NCBI RefSeq assembly: GCF_902459805.1 | Contig: NZ_CABPST010000017.1 | Location: 1 to 64,000 of the forward strand | DNA: 64,000 bases | Reading direction: 5' to 3' | Source of the DNA: Pandoraea bronchicola | Lineage (GTDB): Bacteria; Pseudomonadota; Gammaproteobacteria; Burkholderiales; Burkholderiaceae | Shown here: piece by piece, positions 18,546 through 27,693 of the stretch | Layout: every line of letters starts with the position of its first letter | Position numbering within the stretch: the first letter of the stretch is position 1 | Notes under the pieces: generated by a model | Databases searched by the model: none | Told to the model about the DNA's origin: nothing | Seen by the model: only the letters and a program-made list of their open reading frames with translations | Program-made: the position numbers and the translations under genes

Positions 18546-20105
18546 ATGTCGAAAAACGCTTTGTTGGGCGCTCGCTGGAAAACCGCGCTCGCGTCCGTCG
18601 CTGTAGCTTCCGCCGTGCTCGGCGCAGCGCCGGCGTTCGCCGCCAAGGATGTCGTGATGGCCGTGCAGTCCACGTTCACCACGATGGATCCGTACGATGC
18701 AAACGATACGCTGTCGCAGGCCGTTGCCAAGTCGTTCTACGAGGGCATGTTCGGTTTCGACAAGGACATGAAACTCATCAACGTGCTGGCCGATAGCTAC
18801 ACCGTCTCGCCGGACGGCCTCGTCTACACGATCAAGCTCAAGTCGGGTGTGAAGTTCCAGGACGGCACGAACTTCGATGCCGCCGCCGTCAAGGCGAACT
18901 TCGACCGTGTGACGAACCCGGACAACAAGCTCAAGCGCTACAACCTGTACAAGGAAATCGCCAAGACGGAAGCGGTCGATGCGCACACGGTGAAGTTCAC
19001 GCTCAAAGAGCCGTTCTCGCCGTTCATCAACACGCTGGCTCACCCGTCGGCTGTCATCATCTCGCCGGAAGCCCTCAAGAAGTACGGCAAGGACATCGCA
19101 TCGCACCCGGTCGGCACCGGCCCGTTCGAGTTCGTCGAATGGAACCGTACCGATTACGTGAAGGTGAAGAAGTTCGACGGCTACTGGAAGAAGGGCTATC
19201 CGAAGGTCGACACGATCACCTTCAAGCCGGTGGTCGACAACAACACGCGTGCCGCTGTCATGCAGACGGGTGAGGCGGGCTTCGCTTTCCCGGTGCCGTA
19301 TGAACAGGCCGAAGGCCTGAAGGCGAGCGGCAAGGTCGACGTGATCGCCGGCCCGTCGATCATTCAGCGCTACGTCAGCTTCAACACGAAGCAAAAGCCG
19401 TTCGACGATGTGCGCGTGCGTCAGGCCATCAACTACGCGATCAACAAGGAAGCGCTGGTGAAGGTGGCCTTCGCTGGCTACGCCACGCCGGCTGACGGTG
19501 TGGTGCCGAAGGGCGTCGACTACGCGGCCAAGACCGGTCCGTGGCCGTACAACCCGGCCAAGGCGAAGGAACTGCTCAAGGAAGCCGGTTACCCGAACGG
19601 TTTCGAGACGACGCTGTGGTCGGCCTATACGTACACGACCGCGCAGAAGGTGATTCAGTTCGTGCAGCAGCAACTGGCGCAAGTGGGCATCAAGGCGCAG
19701 GTGCGCGCACTGGAAGCCGGTCAACGCGTCGAGCTGGTCGAGTCGGCACCGGACCCCGACAAGGCGCCGGTGCGCATGTACTACGTGGGCTGGTCGTCGT
19801 CGACGGGCGAAGCCGACTGGGCGCTGCGTCCGCTGCTGTCCTCCGAATCGTTCCCGCCGAAGCTGTTCAACACGGCGTACTACAAGAACGAAGCGGTGGA
19901 TGCCGACTTCAACAAGGCGCTGCTGACCACCGACCGCGCCGAGAAGACCAAGCTCTACACGGACGCTCAGCAGAAGATCTGGAACGACGCGCCGTGGGCG
20001 TTCCTCGTGACGGAAAAGCTGCTGTATGCACGTAACAAGAACCTGTCGGGTGTTTACACGATGCCTGACGGTTCGTTCAACTTCACCGATATTTCGATGA
20101 AGTAA
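18546..20105 (+). CDS. gsiB: Peptide/glutathione ABC importer, periplasmic binding protein
   Basis: A 519-residue SBP_bac_5 (DppA/OppA/GsiB) protein. The signal peptide [19 protein letters not shown] ends before [11 protein letters not shown]. The family motifs [40 protein letters not shown] and [20 protein letters not shown] are clear. GsiB-type proteins bind glutathione or short peptides in the periplasm and deliver them to GsiC/GsiD. The ATG at 18546 follows AGAAGGAGAATGACAG, a strong ribosome site that fits the high synthesis binding proteins require. Confidence 0.93.
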   Translation: MSKNALLGARWKTALASVAVASAVLGAAPAFAAKDVVMAVQSTFTTMDPYDANDTLSQAVAKSFYEGMFGFDKDMKLINVLADSYTVSPDGLVYTIKLKSGVKFQDGTNFDAAAVKANFDRVTNPDNKLKRYNLYKEIAKTEAVDAHTVKFTLKEPFSPFINTLAHPSAVIISPEALKKYGKDIASHPVGTGPFEFVEWNRTDYVKVKKFDGYWKKGYPKVDTITFKPVVDNNTRAAVMQTGEAGFAFPVPYEQAEGLKASGKVDVIAGPSIIQRYVSFNTKQKPFDDVRVRQAINYAINKEALVKVAFAGYATPADGVVPKGVDYAAKTGPWPYNPAKAKELLKEAGYPNGFETTLWSAYTYTTAQKVIQFVQQQLAQVGIKAQVRALEAGQRVELVESAPDPDKAPVRMYYVGWSSSTGEADWALRPLLSSESFPPKLFNTAYYKNEAVDADFNKALLTTDRAEKTKLYTDAQQKIWNDAPWAFLVTEKLLYARNKNLSGVYTMPDGSFNFTDISMK

Positions 20106-20202
20106 GCATCACGCGCAAGTGTGAAGTGCCCGCGCCGCCGCATGGGCTGGCGGCGCGGTTTACCGCAAGACATGGTTTGGCAAGACGTTCGGCAAGACTG
20201 CG

Positions 20203-21123
20203 ATGCTCACTTATTTTCTCAAACGCCTGCTTGGCCTGATTCCCACGCTGCTGATCGTGGCAGTGCTGGTGTTCGCCTTCGTGCACATGTTGCCGGGCGA
20301 CCCGGCGCGTCTGGCCGCCGGTCCGCAGGCAGACGAGGCGACCGTGGCGCTGGTGCGTCAGGATCTCGGCCTCGACAAACCGCTGCTCACGCAATTCACG
20401 AACTTCATCACGCACGCGGTGCGGGGCGACTTCGGTTTGTCGATGCGCAGCAAGCAACCGGTCTCGGAGGAGATCGGCAGCCGCTTCATGCCGACGCTCT
20501 GGCTCACGCTGGTGAGCATGATATGGTCGGTGGTCATCGGCATGGGGCTGGGCGTGGCGTCCGCAGTCTGGCGCAATCGCTGGCCCGACCGGCTGGGCAT
20601 GACCTTCGCTGTCTCGGGCATTTCGTTTCCGGCGTTCGCGCTGGGGATGTTGCTGATGCAGGTTTTCTCGGTGCAGCTCGGCTGGCTGCCCACGATGGGC
20701 GCCGACTCCTGGAAGAGCTACATCCTGCCTTCGATCACGCTCGGGGCGGCGGTGGCGGCCGTGATGGCACGCTTTACCCGTTCCGCATTCGTCGAAGTGC
20801 TTCATGAGGACTTCGTGCGCACGGCGCGCGCGAAGGGGCTCAATGAAATGCATGTGGTGTTCAAGCACGCGCTGCGTAACGCCATGATTCCTGTCGTCAC
20901 GATGATGGGTTTGCAGTTCGGCTTTTTGCTCGGCGGCTCGATTGTCGTCGAGGTGGTATTCAACTGGCCGGGACTCGGACGTCTGCTGATCGATTCGGTC
21001 GAGATGCGCGACTACCCGGTGATTCAGGCGCTGGTACTGTTGTTCTCGCTTGAGTTCATTCTGATCAACCTCGTGGTCGACGTGCTGTACGCCGTCATCA
21101 ACCCGACCATTCGCTACAAGTGA
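20203..21123 (+). CDS. gsiC: Peptide/glutathione ABC importer, permease 1
   Basis: A 306-residue DppB/GsiC-type permease. It begins [20 protein letters not shown], has the [19 protein letters not shown] periplasmic segment, and the inner-membrane EAA loop [20 protein letters not shown] that contacts GsiA. It ends in [15 protein letters not shown], the usual family terminus. Six transmembrane segments are evident. It lies 97 bp after gsiB and 10 bp before gsiD. Confidence 0.94.
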   Translation: MLTYFLKRLLGLIPTLLIVAVLVFAFVHMLPGDPARLAAGPQADEATVALVRQDLGLDKPLLTQFTNFITHAVRGDFGLSMRSKQPVSEEIGSRFMPTLWLTLVSMIWSVVIGMGLGVASAVWRNRWPDRLGMTFAVSGISFPAFALGMLLMQVFSVQLGWLPTMGADSWKSYILPSITLGAAVAAVMARFTRSAFVEVLHEDFVRTARAKGLNEMHVVFKHALRNAMIPVVTMMGLQFGFLLGGSIVVEVVFNWPGLGRLLIDSVEMRDYPVIQALVLLFSLEFILINLVVDVLYAVINPTIRYK

Positions 21124-21133
21124 GGCACGCATC

Positions 21134-22042
21134 ATGAACGCGGGTCAACCGACGACTGTCACCAACTCGGCAGCCTCTGCCGGCAGCAATCGCGTGCGCA
21201 CGCCGTGGCGCGAATTCTGGCGCAAATTCAAGAAACAGCACATCGCCATGGTCGCCGGCGCGTTCGTGCTGGTGCTGGTCATCATCGCGATCCTGGCGCC
21301 GCACCTCGTGCCGTTCGATCCGGAGAACTTCTTCGACTACGACGCGCTCAACGCGGGGCCGTCGGCGAAGCATTGGTTCGGCGTCGATTCGCTCGGGCGC
21401 GACATCTTCAGCCGTGTGCTCGCCGGCACGCGGATTTCGCTGGCCGCCGGGTTCGGCTCGGTGGCGCTTGGCGCCGTGATCGGCACGGTACTCGGTCTGC
21501 TTGCCGGCTACTACGAAGGCTGGTGGGACCGCATCGTCATGCGCATTTCGGATGTGCTGTTCGCCTTCCCGGGCATTCTGCTCGCCATCGGCGTGGTCGC
21601 CGTGCTGGGGAACGGCATGATCAACGTGATCGTCGCCGTCGCCATCTTCTCGATTCCGGCGTTTGCGCGACTCGTACGCGGCAACACGCTGGTACTCAAG
21701 CAACTGACCTACATCGAAGCGGCGCGCTCCATCGGCGCGTCGGACTGGACGATCATCATGCGGCACATTCTGCCGGGCACGGTGTCGTCCATCGTGGTGT
21801 ATTTCTCGATGCGAATCGGTACGTCGATCATCACCGCCGCGAGCCTGTCGTTCCTCGGTTTGGGGGCACAGCCGCCCACGCCCGAGTGGGGCGCGATGCT
21901 CAATGAGGCCCGTGCGGACATGGTCAACGCGCCGCATATCGCCATCTTCCCGAGTCTGGCCATTTTCCTGACCGTGCTCGCGTTCAATCTGTTGGGTGAC
22001 GGCTTGCGCGACGCGCTCGATCCGAAGCTCGACCGCCATTGA
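21134..22042 (+). CDS. gsiD: Peptide/glutathione ABC importer, permease 2
   Basis: A 302-residue DppC/GsiD-type permease. After a soluble N-terminus and [20 protein letters not shown], it has the [20 protein letters not shown] motif, multiple helices, and the EAA loop [20 protein letters not shown]. The end, [19 protein letters not shown], is the classic family terminus. It forms the membrane channel with GsiC. Confidence 0.94.
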   Translation: MNAGQPTTVTNSAASAGSNRVRTPWREFWRKFKKQHIAMVAGAFVLVLVIIAILAPHLVPFDPENFFDYDALNAGPSAKHWFGVDSLGRDIFSRVLAGTRISLAAGFGSVALGAVIGTVLGLLAGYYEGWWDRIVMRISDVLFAFPGILLAIGVVAVLGNGMINVIVAVAIFSIPAFARLVRGNTLVLKQLTYIEAARSIGASDWTIIMRHILPGTVSSIVVYFSMRIGTSIITAASLSFLGLGAQPPTPEWGAMLNEARADMVNAPHIAIFPSLAIFLTVLAFNLLGDGLRDALDPKLDRH

Positions 22043-22062
22043 TTTAGGTGCAGGAGCGCGAC

Positions 22063-23184
22063 ATGACGCCGTCGTCAGATCCTCGCGAAGCCCTGTTCGG
22101 TGCGCCATATGTCGGGCGTCTGCCCGCCGGGCCGCGCCATGCGATCACAGACGTGCCGGGTGTCTTCGTCGGCCAGGTCACGCTCGCCGACGGACCGGTG
22201 CAGACGGGCGTGACGGTGGTCTGTCCCACGCCGGCTGACGCGGCGGGCGCTCGCGCAGGCGAGACGTCTCCCGACGTGCGCTGGGACCCGTTTCGCACCA
22301 AGGTCCCGGCAGCGGCGGCCGTCATCAATGGTTTTGGCAAGAGCGTCGGTCTGATGCAGATCGACGAACTCGGCGTCATCGAGGCGCCTGTGGCGCTCAC
22401 CAACACGTTTTCCGTGAGTCACGTGGTGCTCGGCCAGTTGCGCGCGGCGCTCGCCGCGAATCCGGACATCGGACGCGGCAGCCCGTCGCTCAATCCGACC
22501 GTGCTCGAATGCAACGACGGCTACCTCAACGACATGCAGGCGTTCGCCGTGACCGAGGCGCATTATGTGCAGGCGTTGGCGAATGCCTCGTCGGAGCTCG
22601 AACAGGGTGCCGTCGGCGCCGGGCGCGGGATGTCGAGCTTTGGCCTCAAGGGCGGTATCGGTTCCGCCTCGCGTGTCGTGCAGACGGCCGGGCAGACGTT
22701 TACCGTCGGCGTGCTCGTGCTGTCGAACTTCGGCCGCCCCTCGCAACTGGCGATTGCCGGGCGTCACGTCGGTCCAGTGCTCGATGAGCGCCTGGCGCAG
22801 CCCGAGCAAAGCGCAGCACCCGAGCGCGGCTCCATCATCATGCTGGTGGCCACCGACGCGCCGCTCGACGCACGCCAGTTGCGCCGAGTCGCCACGCGCA
22901 CCGGTGCCGGACTGGCGCGCACCGGATCGGTGTACGGCCACGGCAGCGGCGACGTTGCGCTTGCCTTCACCACGGGCTACACGGTGCCGCACGACGCGAT
23001 GGGGCGTGTGGCCCCTGCGGCCCTTGTGCCCGACCCACAACTCGATCCGATTTTTCAGGCCACCGCCGACGCCACGGAGCAGGCGATTCTGCACGCGCTC
23101 TTTGCTGCCGAGTCCGTGCGCGGACGAGACGGCCACGTGCGGCGCGCGCTCGCCGACGTGCTGCCCGACTGGGCGACGCTGTGA
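22063..23184 (+). CDS. P1-family (DmpA/BapA-like) self-processing aminopeptidase
   Basis: A 373-residue member of the DmpA family (MEROPS S58, P1 peptidases), which includes L-aminopeptidase D-Ala-esterase and beta-peptidyl aminopeptidases. The central motif SSFGLKGGIGSASRVV is present. The predicted autocleavage lies before Ser257 in ERGSIIMLVATDAPLDARQL, producing the Ser nucleophile. ATG 22063 is chosen because CAGGAG lies 6 nt upstream; GTG 22048 is poorer. It follows gsiD by 20 bp and precedes the M55 aminopeptidase, so it likely processes imported peptides containing beta- or D-residues. Confidence 0.88.
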   Translation: MTPSSDPREALFGAPYVGRLPAGPRHAITDVPGVFVGQVTLADGPVQTGVTVVCPTPADAAGARAGETSPDVRWDPFRTKVPAAAAVINGFGKSVGLMQIDELGVIEAPVALTNTFSVSHVVLGQLRAALAANPDIGRGSPSLNPTVLECNDGYLNDMQAFAVTEAHYVQALANASSELEQGAVGAGRGMSSFGLKGGIGSASRVVQTAGQTFTVGVLVLSNFGRPSQLAIAGRHVGPVLDERLAQPEQSAAPERGSIIMLVATDAPLDARQLRRVATRTGAGLARTGSVYGHGSGDVALAFTTGYTVPHDAMGRVAPAALVPDPQLDPIFQATADATEQAILHALFAAESVRGRDGHVRRALADVLPDWATL

Positions 23185-23208
23185 GCCTTTCTCTACCTTG
23201 CTGACATC

Positions 23209-24027
23209 ATGCGAATCCTGATTTCGACCGATATTGAAGGCGTTGCGGGCGTCTTTCACGCCGAACAGACCCGGGCGGGAAACGGCGAGTACGAACGCGC
23301 GCGCCGCTGGATGACGCGCGAAGCCAATGCGGCCGTCGAAGGCGCCTTCGCGGGCGGGGCGACCGAAGTCATGGTCAACGATTCGCACGGCGGATTTCGC
23401 AACCTGCTGCCGGATGAACTCGATCCTCGTGCCCGCCTCGTATTGGGCAAGCCGCGTTACCTGGGCATGGTGGCGGGCGTGGAAGCCGGCTGCGATGCGC
23501 TGTTCATGATCGGCTACCACGGCAAGTCGCAGAGCGCCGGAATTCTGGCGCACACGATCAACAGCTTCGCGTTTGCGCGTGTATGGCTCGCGGGCGTGGA
23601 AGCGAGCGAGGCCATGCTGTATGGAGCGCTCGCGGGCGAGCGCGGTGTGCCGATGGTCATGGCGAGCGGTGACGACGTCTTCTGCGAGGAGACCCAACTG
23701 GTCTTCCCGCACGCACGTTACGTGCAGACGAAGGCGGCCTGGGGGCAGGGCAGCGGCATGACGCTCAGCCCGAGCCAGTCGTGCGACCTGATTCGCGACG
23801 CCGCGAAGGAATCGCTTGCGCAGCCACGCAAGTGGCATACGTACAAGGTGCAGGCGCCCGTCGAAGTGCGTCTGCAGGCGCAGACCACGGCGCTGGCCGA
23901 TCTGTTCTGCCAATGGCCGACGCTCGAACGAGTCGACGGTGTCACGCTCCAGTTTGTTGCGCCGAGCGTCGAGGCGGCCGTACGGGTGTTGAACTGCCTC
24001 TCGGCCATGTCGTTCATGCTGCGCTAA
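23209..24027 (+). CDS. M55 family zinc D-aminopeptidase (DppA-like)
   Basis: A 272-residue peptidase resembling Bacillus subtilis DppA, which hydrolyses D-Ala-containing dipeptides. MRILISTDIEGVAG supplies metal ligands Asp8 and Glu10. His60 (NDSHGG), His104 (IGYHGKS) and His115 (LAHTINS) align with the metal-binding and catalytic residues of the family, and Glu131/Glu134 covers the last ligand. It is the last gene of the rpiR-iaaA-gsiABCD-P1 unit, supporting a role in recycling D-amino-acid peptides such as cell-wall fragments. Confidence 0.9.
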   Translation: MRILISTDIEGVAGVFHAEQTRAGNGEYERARRWMTREANAAVEGAFAGGATEVMVNDSHGGFRNLLPDELDPRARLVLGKPRYLGMVAGVEAGCDALFMIGYHGKSQSAGILAHTINSFAFARVWLAGVEASEAMLYGALAGERGVPMVMASGDDVFCEETQLVFPHARYVQTKAAWGQGSGMTLSPSQSCDLIRDAAKESLAQPRKWHTYKVQAPVEVRLQAQTTALADLFCQWPTLERVDGVTLQFVAPSVEAAVRVLNCLSAMSFMLR

Positions 24028-24357
24028 GTCGCGGCCGCGCAACGTGGCCCAACCGCTGCGGCAGCTTTCGTTGCCTTACCCGCCTGTCTATCGCCCCTGA
24101 CGCCGCCGGGGTCTCTCGCCGGATTTTGGGCCTGTGCGCGGCGGGATTTTTCCTGCCGGCCAGACTGGCGGTGCCTGTCCGGCCGCGCCAGTGCTGGTTT
24201 GGCCGCCAGTGTTGTTAAGGCGCTACTGAATAGGGGTTCGCCGCCACGGAACGTCAAGTTCCGGCATGCGATAATCCGTAATATTTTGTAACAGGTGTGC
24301 CGCCTTATGGGGCACCGCTTCGGATTATTGAGTGCCGGCAAGTCCCGGCGGTGAATC
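24028..24357. other. Intergenic region after the peptide operon
   Basis: About 330 bp with no credible gene. It contains GC-rich self-complementary stretches near 24100-24180 and a small hairpin CGGAAC/GTTCCG near 24247-24263, but no clear T-run terminator. Confidence 0.4.
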
Positions 24358-25239
24358 ATGGATATCAGAAACGCCCGACGGTGGGCGGAGCCCGGCGCCA
24401 AGCGTTACGTCGGCGCGTTAATGGTGGTACTTGCTGCGTTTCTTCTTCGCAGCCTGCTGCATCCGGTGTTGGATCACTCGATGCCGGGCATTTTCTTCGC
24501 CTGCGCAGTGATCATCGTCGAATTCGTGTGGGGGTTGGGGCCGGCGATCATGGCCATGGTCATCAGCATTCCGATTTTCGACTTCTTCTTCGTACCGCCG
24601 TTTCGCGATATCGCCCAGTTTGACCGGCGCGATGCGATGATCGTTACCGGCTTCCTGACCATTACGCCACTCGCCGTTGCGCTGATCGAGCGCCTGCGCC
24701 GCGCCCAGTACCGGGCCGAGTTGATCGCCGAAGTCGCTCAGACGCGCTACGAGATGTTGTTGCGCGCTGAGAACGAGCGCATGTTGCTGTCCGACTCGGT
24801 GCAGTTGGGCAATGCCTTGATGACGTATCTGACGAAGCATCTCGATACGATCTTCTATCTGGCCAATCCGGCGACGCACTACGAATTCATCGACGAGCAT
24901 TTCCGCCGGGCAACGGGGGTTGCGCCCGAGGTGTTCAAGCGCGACGGTTTGCGCGCGTTGCTGCATGCCGAGGATGCACAGCGTCTGGCTGGGCTGTTTT
25001 CTGTCGACGGCGAGCGCCCCCAGCACGGTGCGCACAACCTGCGCATGCGCACGCGCGAAGGCGGCTATGAAATGTTCCACTGCGAATTACAGTATTTCCG
25101 TGCCCATGTCGGCACGTATGTGATTTTGCGTTTGCATGCGGGGCCGGCGGTGCGCCCGGTCACGCCGTTGCATACGCTCACGCCGGCGGCCAATGCGCGT
25201 GGTGTTATCGAGACGCCGGTCGTCTCTGGCGGAGTTTGA
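24358..25239 (+). CDS. DUF4118 (KdpD-like) membrane domain + PAS protein, no kinase
   Basis: A 293-residue protein. Residues about 20-110 hold several transmembrane helices, with PGIFFACAVIIVEFVWGLGP and PIFDFFFVPPFRDIAQFDRR recalling the DUF4118 membrane domain of KdpD-type sensor kinases. A short coiled linker (LIERLRRAQYRAELIAEVAQ) leads to a PAS-like domain (about 150-270). No histidine-kinase, GGDEF or HTH output domain follows, so it is an orphan sensor or an adaptor. It overlaps or abuts the hydrolase gene downstream, which starts 2 bp after its stop. Function unknown. Confidence 0.7.
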   Translation: MDIRNARRWAEPGAKRYVGALMVVLAAFLLRSLLHPVLDHSMPGIFFACAVIIVEFVWGLGPAIMAMVISIPIFDFFFVPPFRDIAQFDRRDAMIVTGFLTITPLAVALIERLRRAQYRAELIAEVAQTRYEMLLRAENERMLLSDSVQLGNALMTYLTKHLDTIFYLANPATHYEFIDEHFRRATGVAPEVFKRDGLRALLHAEDAQRLAGLFSVDGERPQHGAHNLRMRTREGGYEMFHCELQYFRAHVGTYVILRLHAGPAVRPVTPLHTLTPAANARGVIETPVVSGGV

Positions 25240-25241
25240 CG

Positions 25242-26111
25242 ATGTTCCAGGACGATATCTTTTACAAGGGCGGCGACCATGCGGTGCTGCTGTTGCCGGG
25301 GCTGTCGAGCACGCCGCTCGAAATGCGTCCGGTGGCGAAGGCGTTGCATCGCGATGGCTATACCGTTTCGGTGCCGCATATCGAGGGCTACGGACTCGGC
25401 ACGCCGTGCACCGACTGGCGCTCGTGGATCGCTGCCGCGCGGACGAAGTATCGCGAATTGCGCGACACACATGAAACCGTGTCGATATGCGGCCTGAGCA
25501 TGGGGGCGACGCTGAGTCTGGCCGTGGCGCAAGAGGAGCCTGATATTGCGGCGCTCTCGCTGTTGGCTGTCACGCTCGTATATGACGGCTGGACCATTCC
25601 CTGGTATTACCCGCTCATCGATCTGGTCTACCACACACCGTTGCGTCATCGGTATCGCTATCAGGAGAAGGCGCCGTACGGCCTGAAAAACGAAGCGCTG
25701 CGTGCGCGCGTGGCGAAATCGATGTCGCTGCACGACGCCTCCGAAATCGGCTCGGCCTCGCTGCCGCTTGCGCACCTGTATAACGCGCGTCGACTGGCGG
25801 CGCACGTGCGAGAACGGCTGAGTCGCGTGACGGCCGATTGCCTCATCATTCACGCGGTGGATGACGACACGGCAAGCCCGCACAATGCGCGCATCGTCTA
25901 CGACGGTGTGTCGTCCGAGGTGAAGCAGAAGTGCCTGCTCGGCGAGAGTTATCACATTCTGACGATGGACAACGAGCGCGAGACTGTCGCCGACGAGACG
26001 CGCCGCTTCTTCCGCGATGCCGTCGCGCGTAGCGCGGGGGCTGCCTCGTCCGAGACACGCATCATCTCCAAGGCGCTGCTGCGCGCCAAACGCCGTCAGG
26101 CGGCTGCCTGA
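25242..26111 (+). CDS. Alpha/beta hydrolase, carboxylesterase (Est30-like)
   Basis: A 289-residue alpha/beta hydrolase. The oxyanion region AVLLLPGLSSTPLEMRPVAK, the nucleophile elbow ICGLSMGATLSLAV, the acid in IIHAVDDDTASPHN and the His in LLGESYHILTMDN form the expected triad and match the monoacylglycerol-lipase/Est30 carboxylesterase group. The ATG at 25242 follows GGAGTTTGAC-; the in-frame TTG at 25236 lies inside the preceding stop region. It is closely linked to the DUF4118-PAS gene, suggesting co-expression. The substrate is unknown. Confidence 0.85.
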   Translation: MFQDDIFYKGGDHAVLLLPGLSSTPLEMRPVAKALHRDGYTVSVPHIEGYGLGTPCTDWRSWIAAARTKYRELRDTHETVSICGLSMGATLSLAVAQEEPDIAALSLLAVTLVYDGWTIPWYYPLIDLVYHTPLRHRYRYQEKAPYGLKNEALRARVAKSMSLHDASEIGSASLPLAHLYNARRLAAHVRERLSRVTADCLIIHAVDDDTASPHNARIVYDGVSSEVKQKCLLGESYHILTMDNERETVADETRRFFRDAVARSAGAASSETRIISKALLRAKRRQAAA

Positions 26112-26129
26112 TCGAGACGGGCAGCGGCA

Positions 26130-26151
26130 GCACGCGCCTGCGGGCGCGTGC
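26130..26151 (+). terminator. GC-rich hairpin after the hydrolase gene
   Basis: GCACGCGC (26130-26137) pairs with GCGCGTGC (26144-26151) around a 6-nt loop, and the stem can extend outward with a bulge. No T-run follows, so it may be a stabilising or Rho-assisted end rather than an intrinsic terminator. Confidence 0.35.
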
Positions 26152-26366
26152 CGCTATCGTCGCATTCCCTATTTTCTCTGCGCTTCATTTCTCATCGCGT
26201 GCGAAACCTGGTGAGGTGTCCGGTCGCCTGACTGGCGACCTGATAACCCCGCGTGATTGTGAAGCGCGCGCGGTGTCATCAAACTGCCTTCGATAGCCGG
26301 TTATGGTCGGGGTTTTCCGATCTAGCCGCCTGCATGACCTGCGGGCGGCGCTGTACACATCAGGCC

Positions 26367-27575
26367 ATGTCATCGCTCGTCATCGAATCCGTCAGCAAGC
26401 AGTGGGGCAATACACACGCGCTTCACGATGTGAGTTTTGCCGCCGATGCCGGCTCGCTGGTGGTGCTTCTCGGCCCGTCGGGCTGCGGTAAGTCGACCCT
26501 TCTGCGCATGATCGCCGGGCTGGATACGCCAAGCACCGGACGCATTCTGTTGGGCGGCACCGACGTGACCGGGTTGCCGCCCGCGCGCCGCAAGCTCTCG
26601 ATGGTATTCCAGTCGTATGCGCTGTTCCCACACCTGTCGGTGCGCGAAAACCTGCTATTCGGCCTGCGCGTGCGTGGCGAACCGGCGCGCGATTACCCGC
26701 AGCGTCTGGCACGCGTGGCATCGATGCTCGGGCTCGAACCGTATCTGGAGCGTAAGCCGTCGCAGCTCTCAGGCGGTCAGCAACAGCGCGTGGCACTGGG
26801 CCGCGCTGTGATCGCCGAGACGTCGGTCTGTCTGATGGACGAACCGCTCTCGAATCTCGACGCGCAACTGCGTCAGGAAATGCGTCGCGAGATCAGGGCA
26901 CTGCAACAGCAGCTCGGCATGACGCTCGTCTACGTGACCCACGATCAAACCGAAGCCATGAGCATGGCCGATCAGGTCGTGCTGCTGCGTGACGGCCGCA
27001 TCGAGCAGTGCGGTGCGCCGCACACGCTCTATGCCACCCCTGCCACCCGTTTTGCTGCGAGCTTCATCGGCACGCCGCCGATGCAATTGCTGCGCCTCGT
27101 GCGTCACGGCGATGCACTGGTGCCTGCCGGGCAGACCGGTCCGGCGCTGGCCCCGGCCCGGGGCGAGGCGTGGGACACGGCGTTGCTCGGGCTGCGTCCC
27201 GAGCATGTGCGCGCGGTCCCGCCAACCTCGGTGGGCGCTGTGCTGGCCACGGTGAGCGCTGTCGAATATCTGGGCGCGGACACGCTCGTCGCCTGCACGC
27301 TGGGCAACGCGGGCGAAGTCGCCACCCGCGTGCCGGGGCATCGGCCGTTTGTGCCGGGCGAGGCGATCGGTTTGCAGTGGGATGCGGCCGACCAGCATTT
27401 GTTCGACGCAGCCACTGGCGTGCGCATCCCGGGGGCGACGGCGAACTGGCGAACCATGGAGGTTGTCGAGCCGGTTGCCGACGACGCCATCGCTGCGCCG
27501 GCCGCCGACGTGGCGATGACAGCGCCGCTCGCGGTGGCAGCCCTCACCTCACTCAAACCCGAACAACACGTCTGA
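26367..27575 (+). CDS. ABC importer ATPase, UgpC/MalK type
   Basis: A 402-residue CUT1-type ATPase. It has Walker A GPSGCGKSTLLRMIAG, Q-loop MVFQSYALFPHLSV, signature LSGGQQQRVALGRAV, Walker B VCLMDEPLSNLDAQ and the switch His in YVTHDQTEAMSMADQ. C-terminal TOBE/MalK regulatory segments follow (GLRPEHVRAV). An Ala-rich tail after about residue 360 is unusual. ATG 26367 is chosen because the protein then starts MSSLVIESVSKQWG directly at the ABC fold. It leads an operon of ATPase, binding protein and two permeases. Confidence 0.88.
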   Translation: MSSLVIESVSKQWGNTHALHDVSFAADAGSLVVLLGPSGCGKSTLLRMIAGLDTPSTGRILLGGTDVTGLPPARRKLSMVFQSYALFPHLSVRENLLFGLRVRGEPARDYPQRLARVASMLGLEPYLERKPSQLSGGQQQRVALGRAVIAETSVCLMDEPLSNLDAQLRQEMRREIRALQQQLGMTLVYVTHDQTEAMSMADQVVLLRDGRIEQCGAPHTLYATPATRFAASFIGTPPMQLLRLVRHGDALVPAGQTGPALAPARGEAWDTALLGLRPEHVRAVPPTSVGAVLATVSAVEYLGADTLVACTLGNAGEVATRVPGHRPFVPGEAIGLQWDAADQHLFDAATGVRIPGATANWRTMEVVEPVADDAIAAPAADVAMTAPLAVAALTSLKPEQHV

Positions 27576-27693
27576 CACAGGCCCGCCGCCATTGCCACCG
27601 AATCTGCGCGATCCGACCCGGCACGGCGATCCAGAGGCCTGGCTTCCGACACCTGTCACATCAACACTACGCTTACATGGGGAACCAAGCGAC

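Noticed and set aside
24024-24401. 125-residue minus-strand frame in the gap after the M55 gene
   Set aside because: No ribosome site or homology and GC-driven composition; treated as non-coding.
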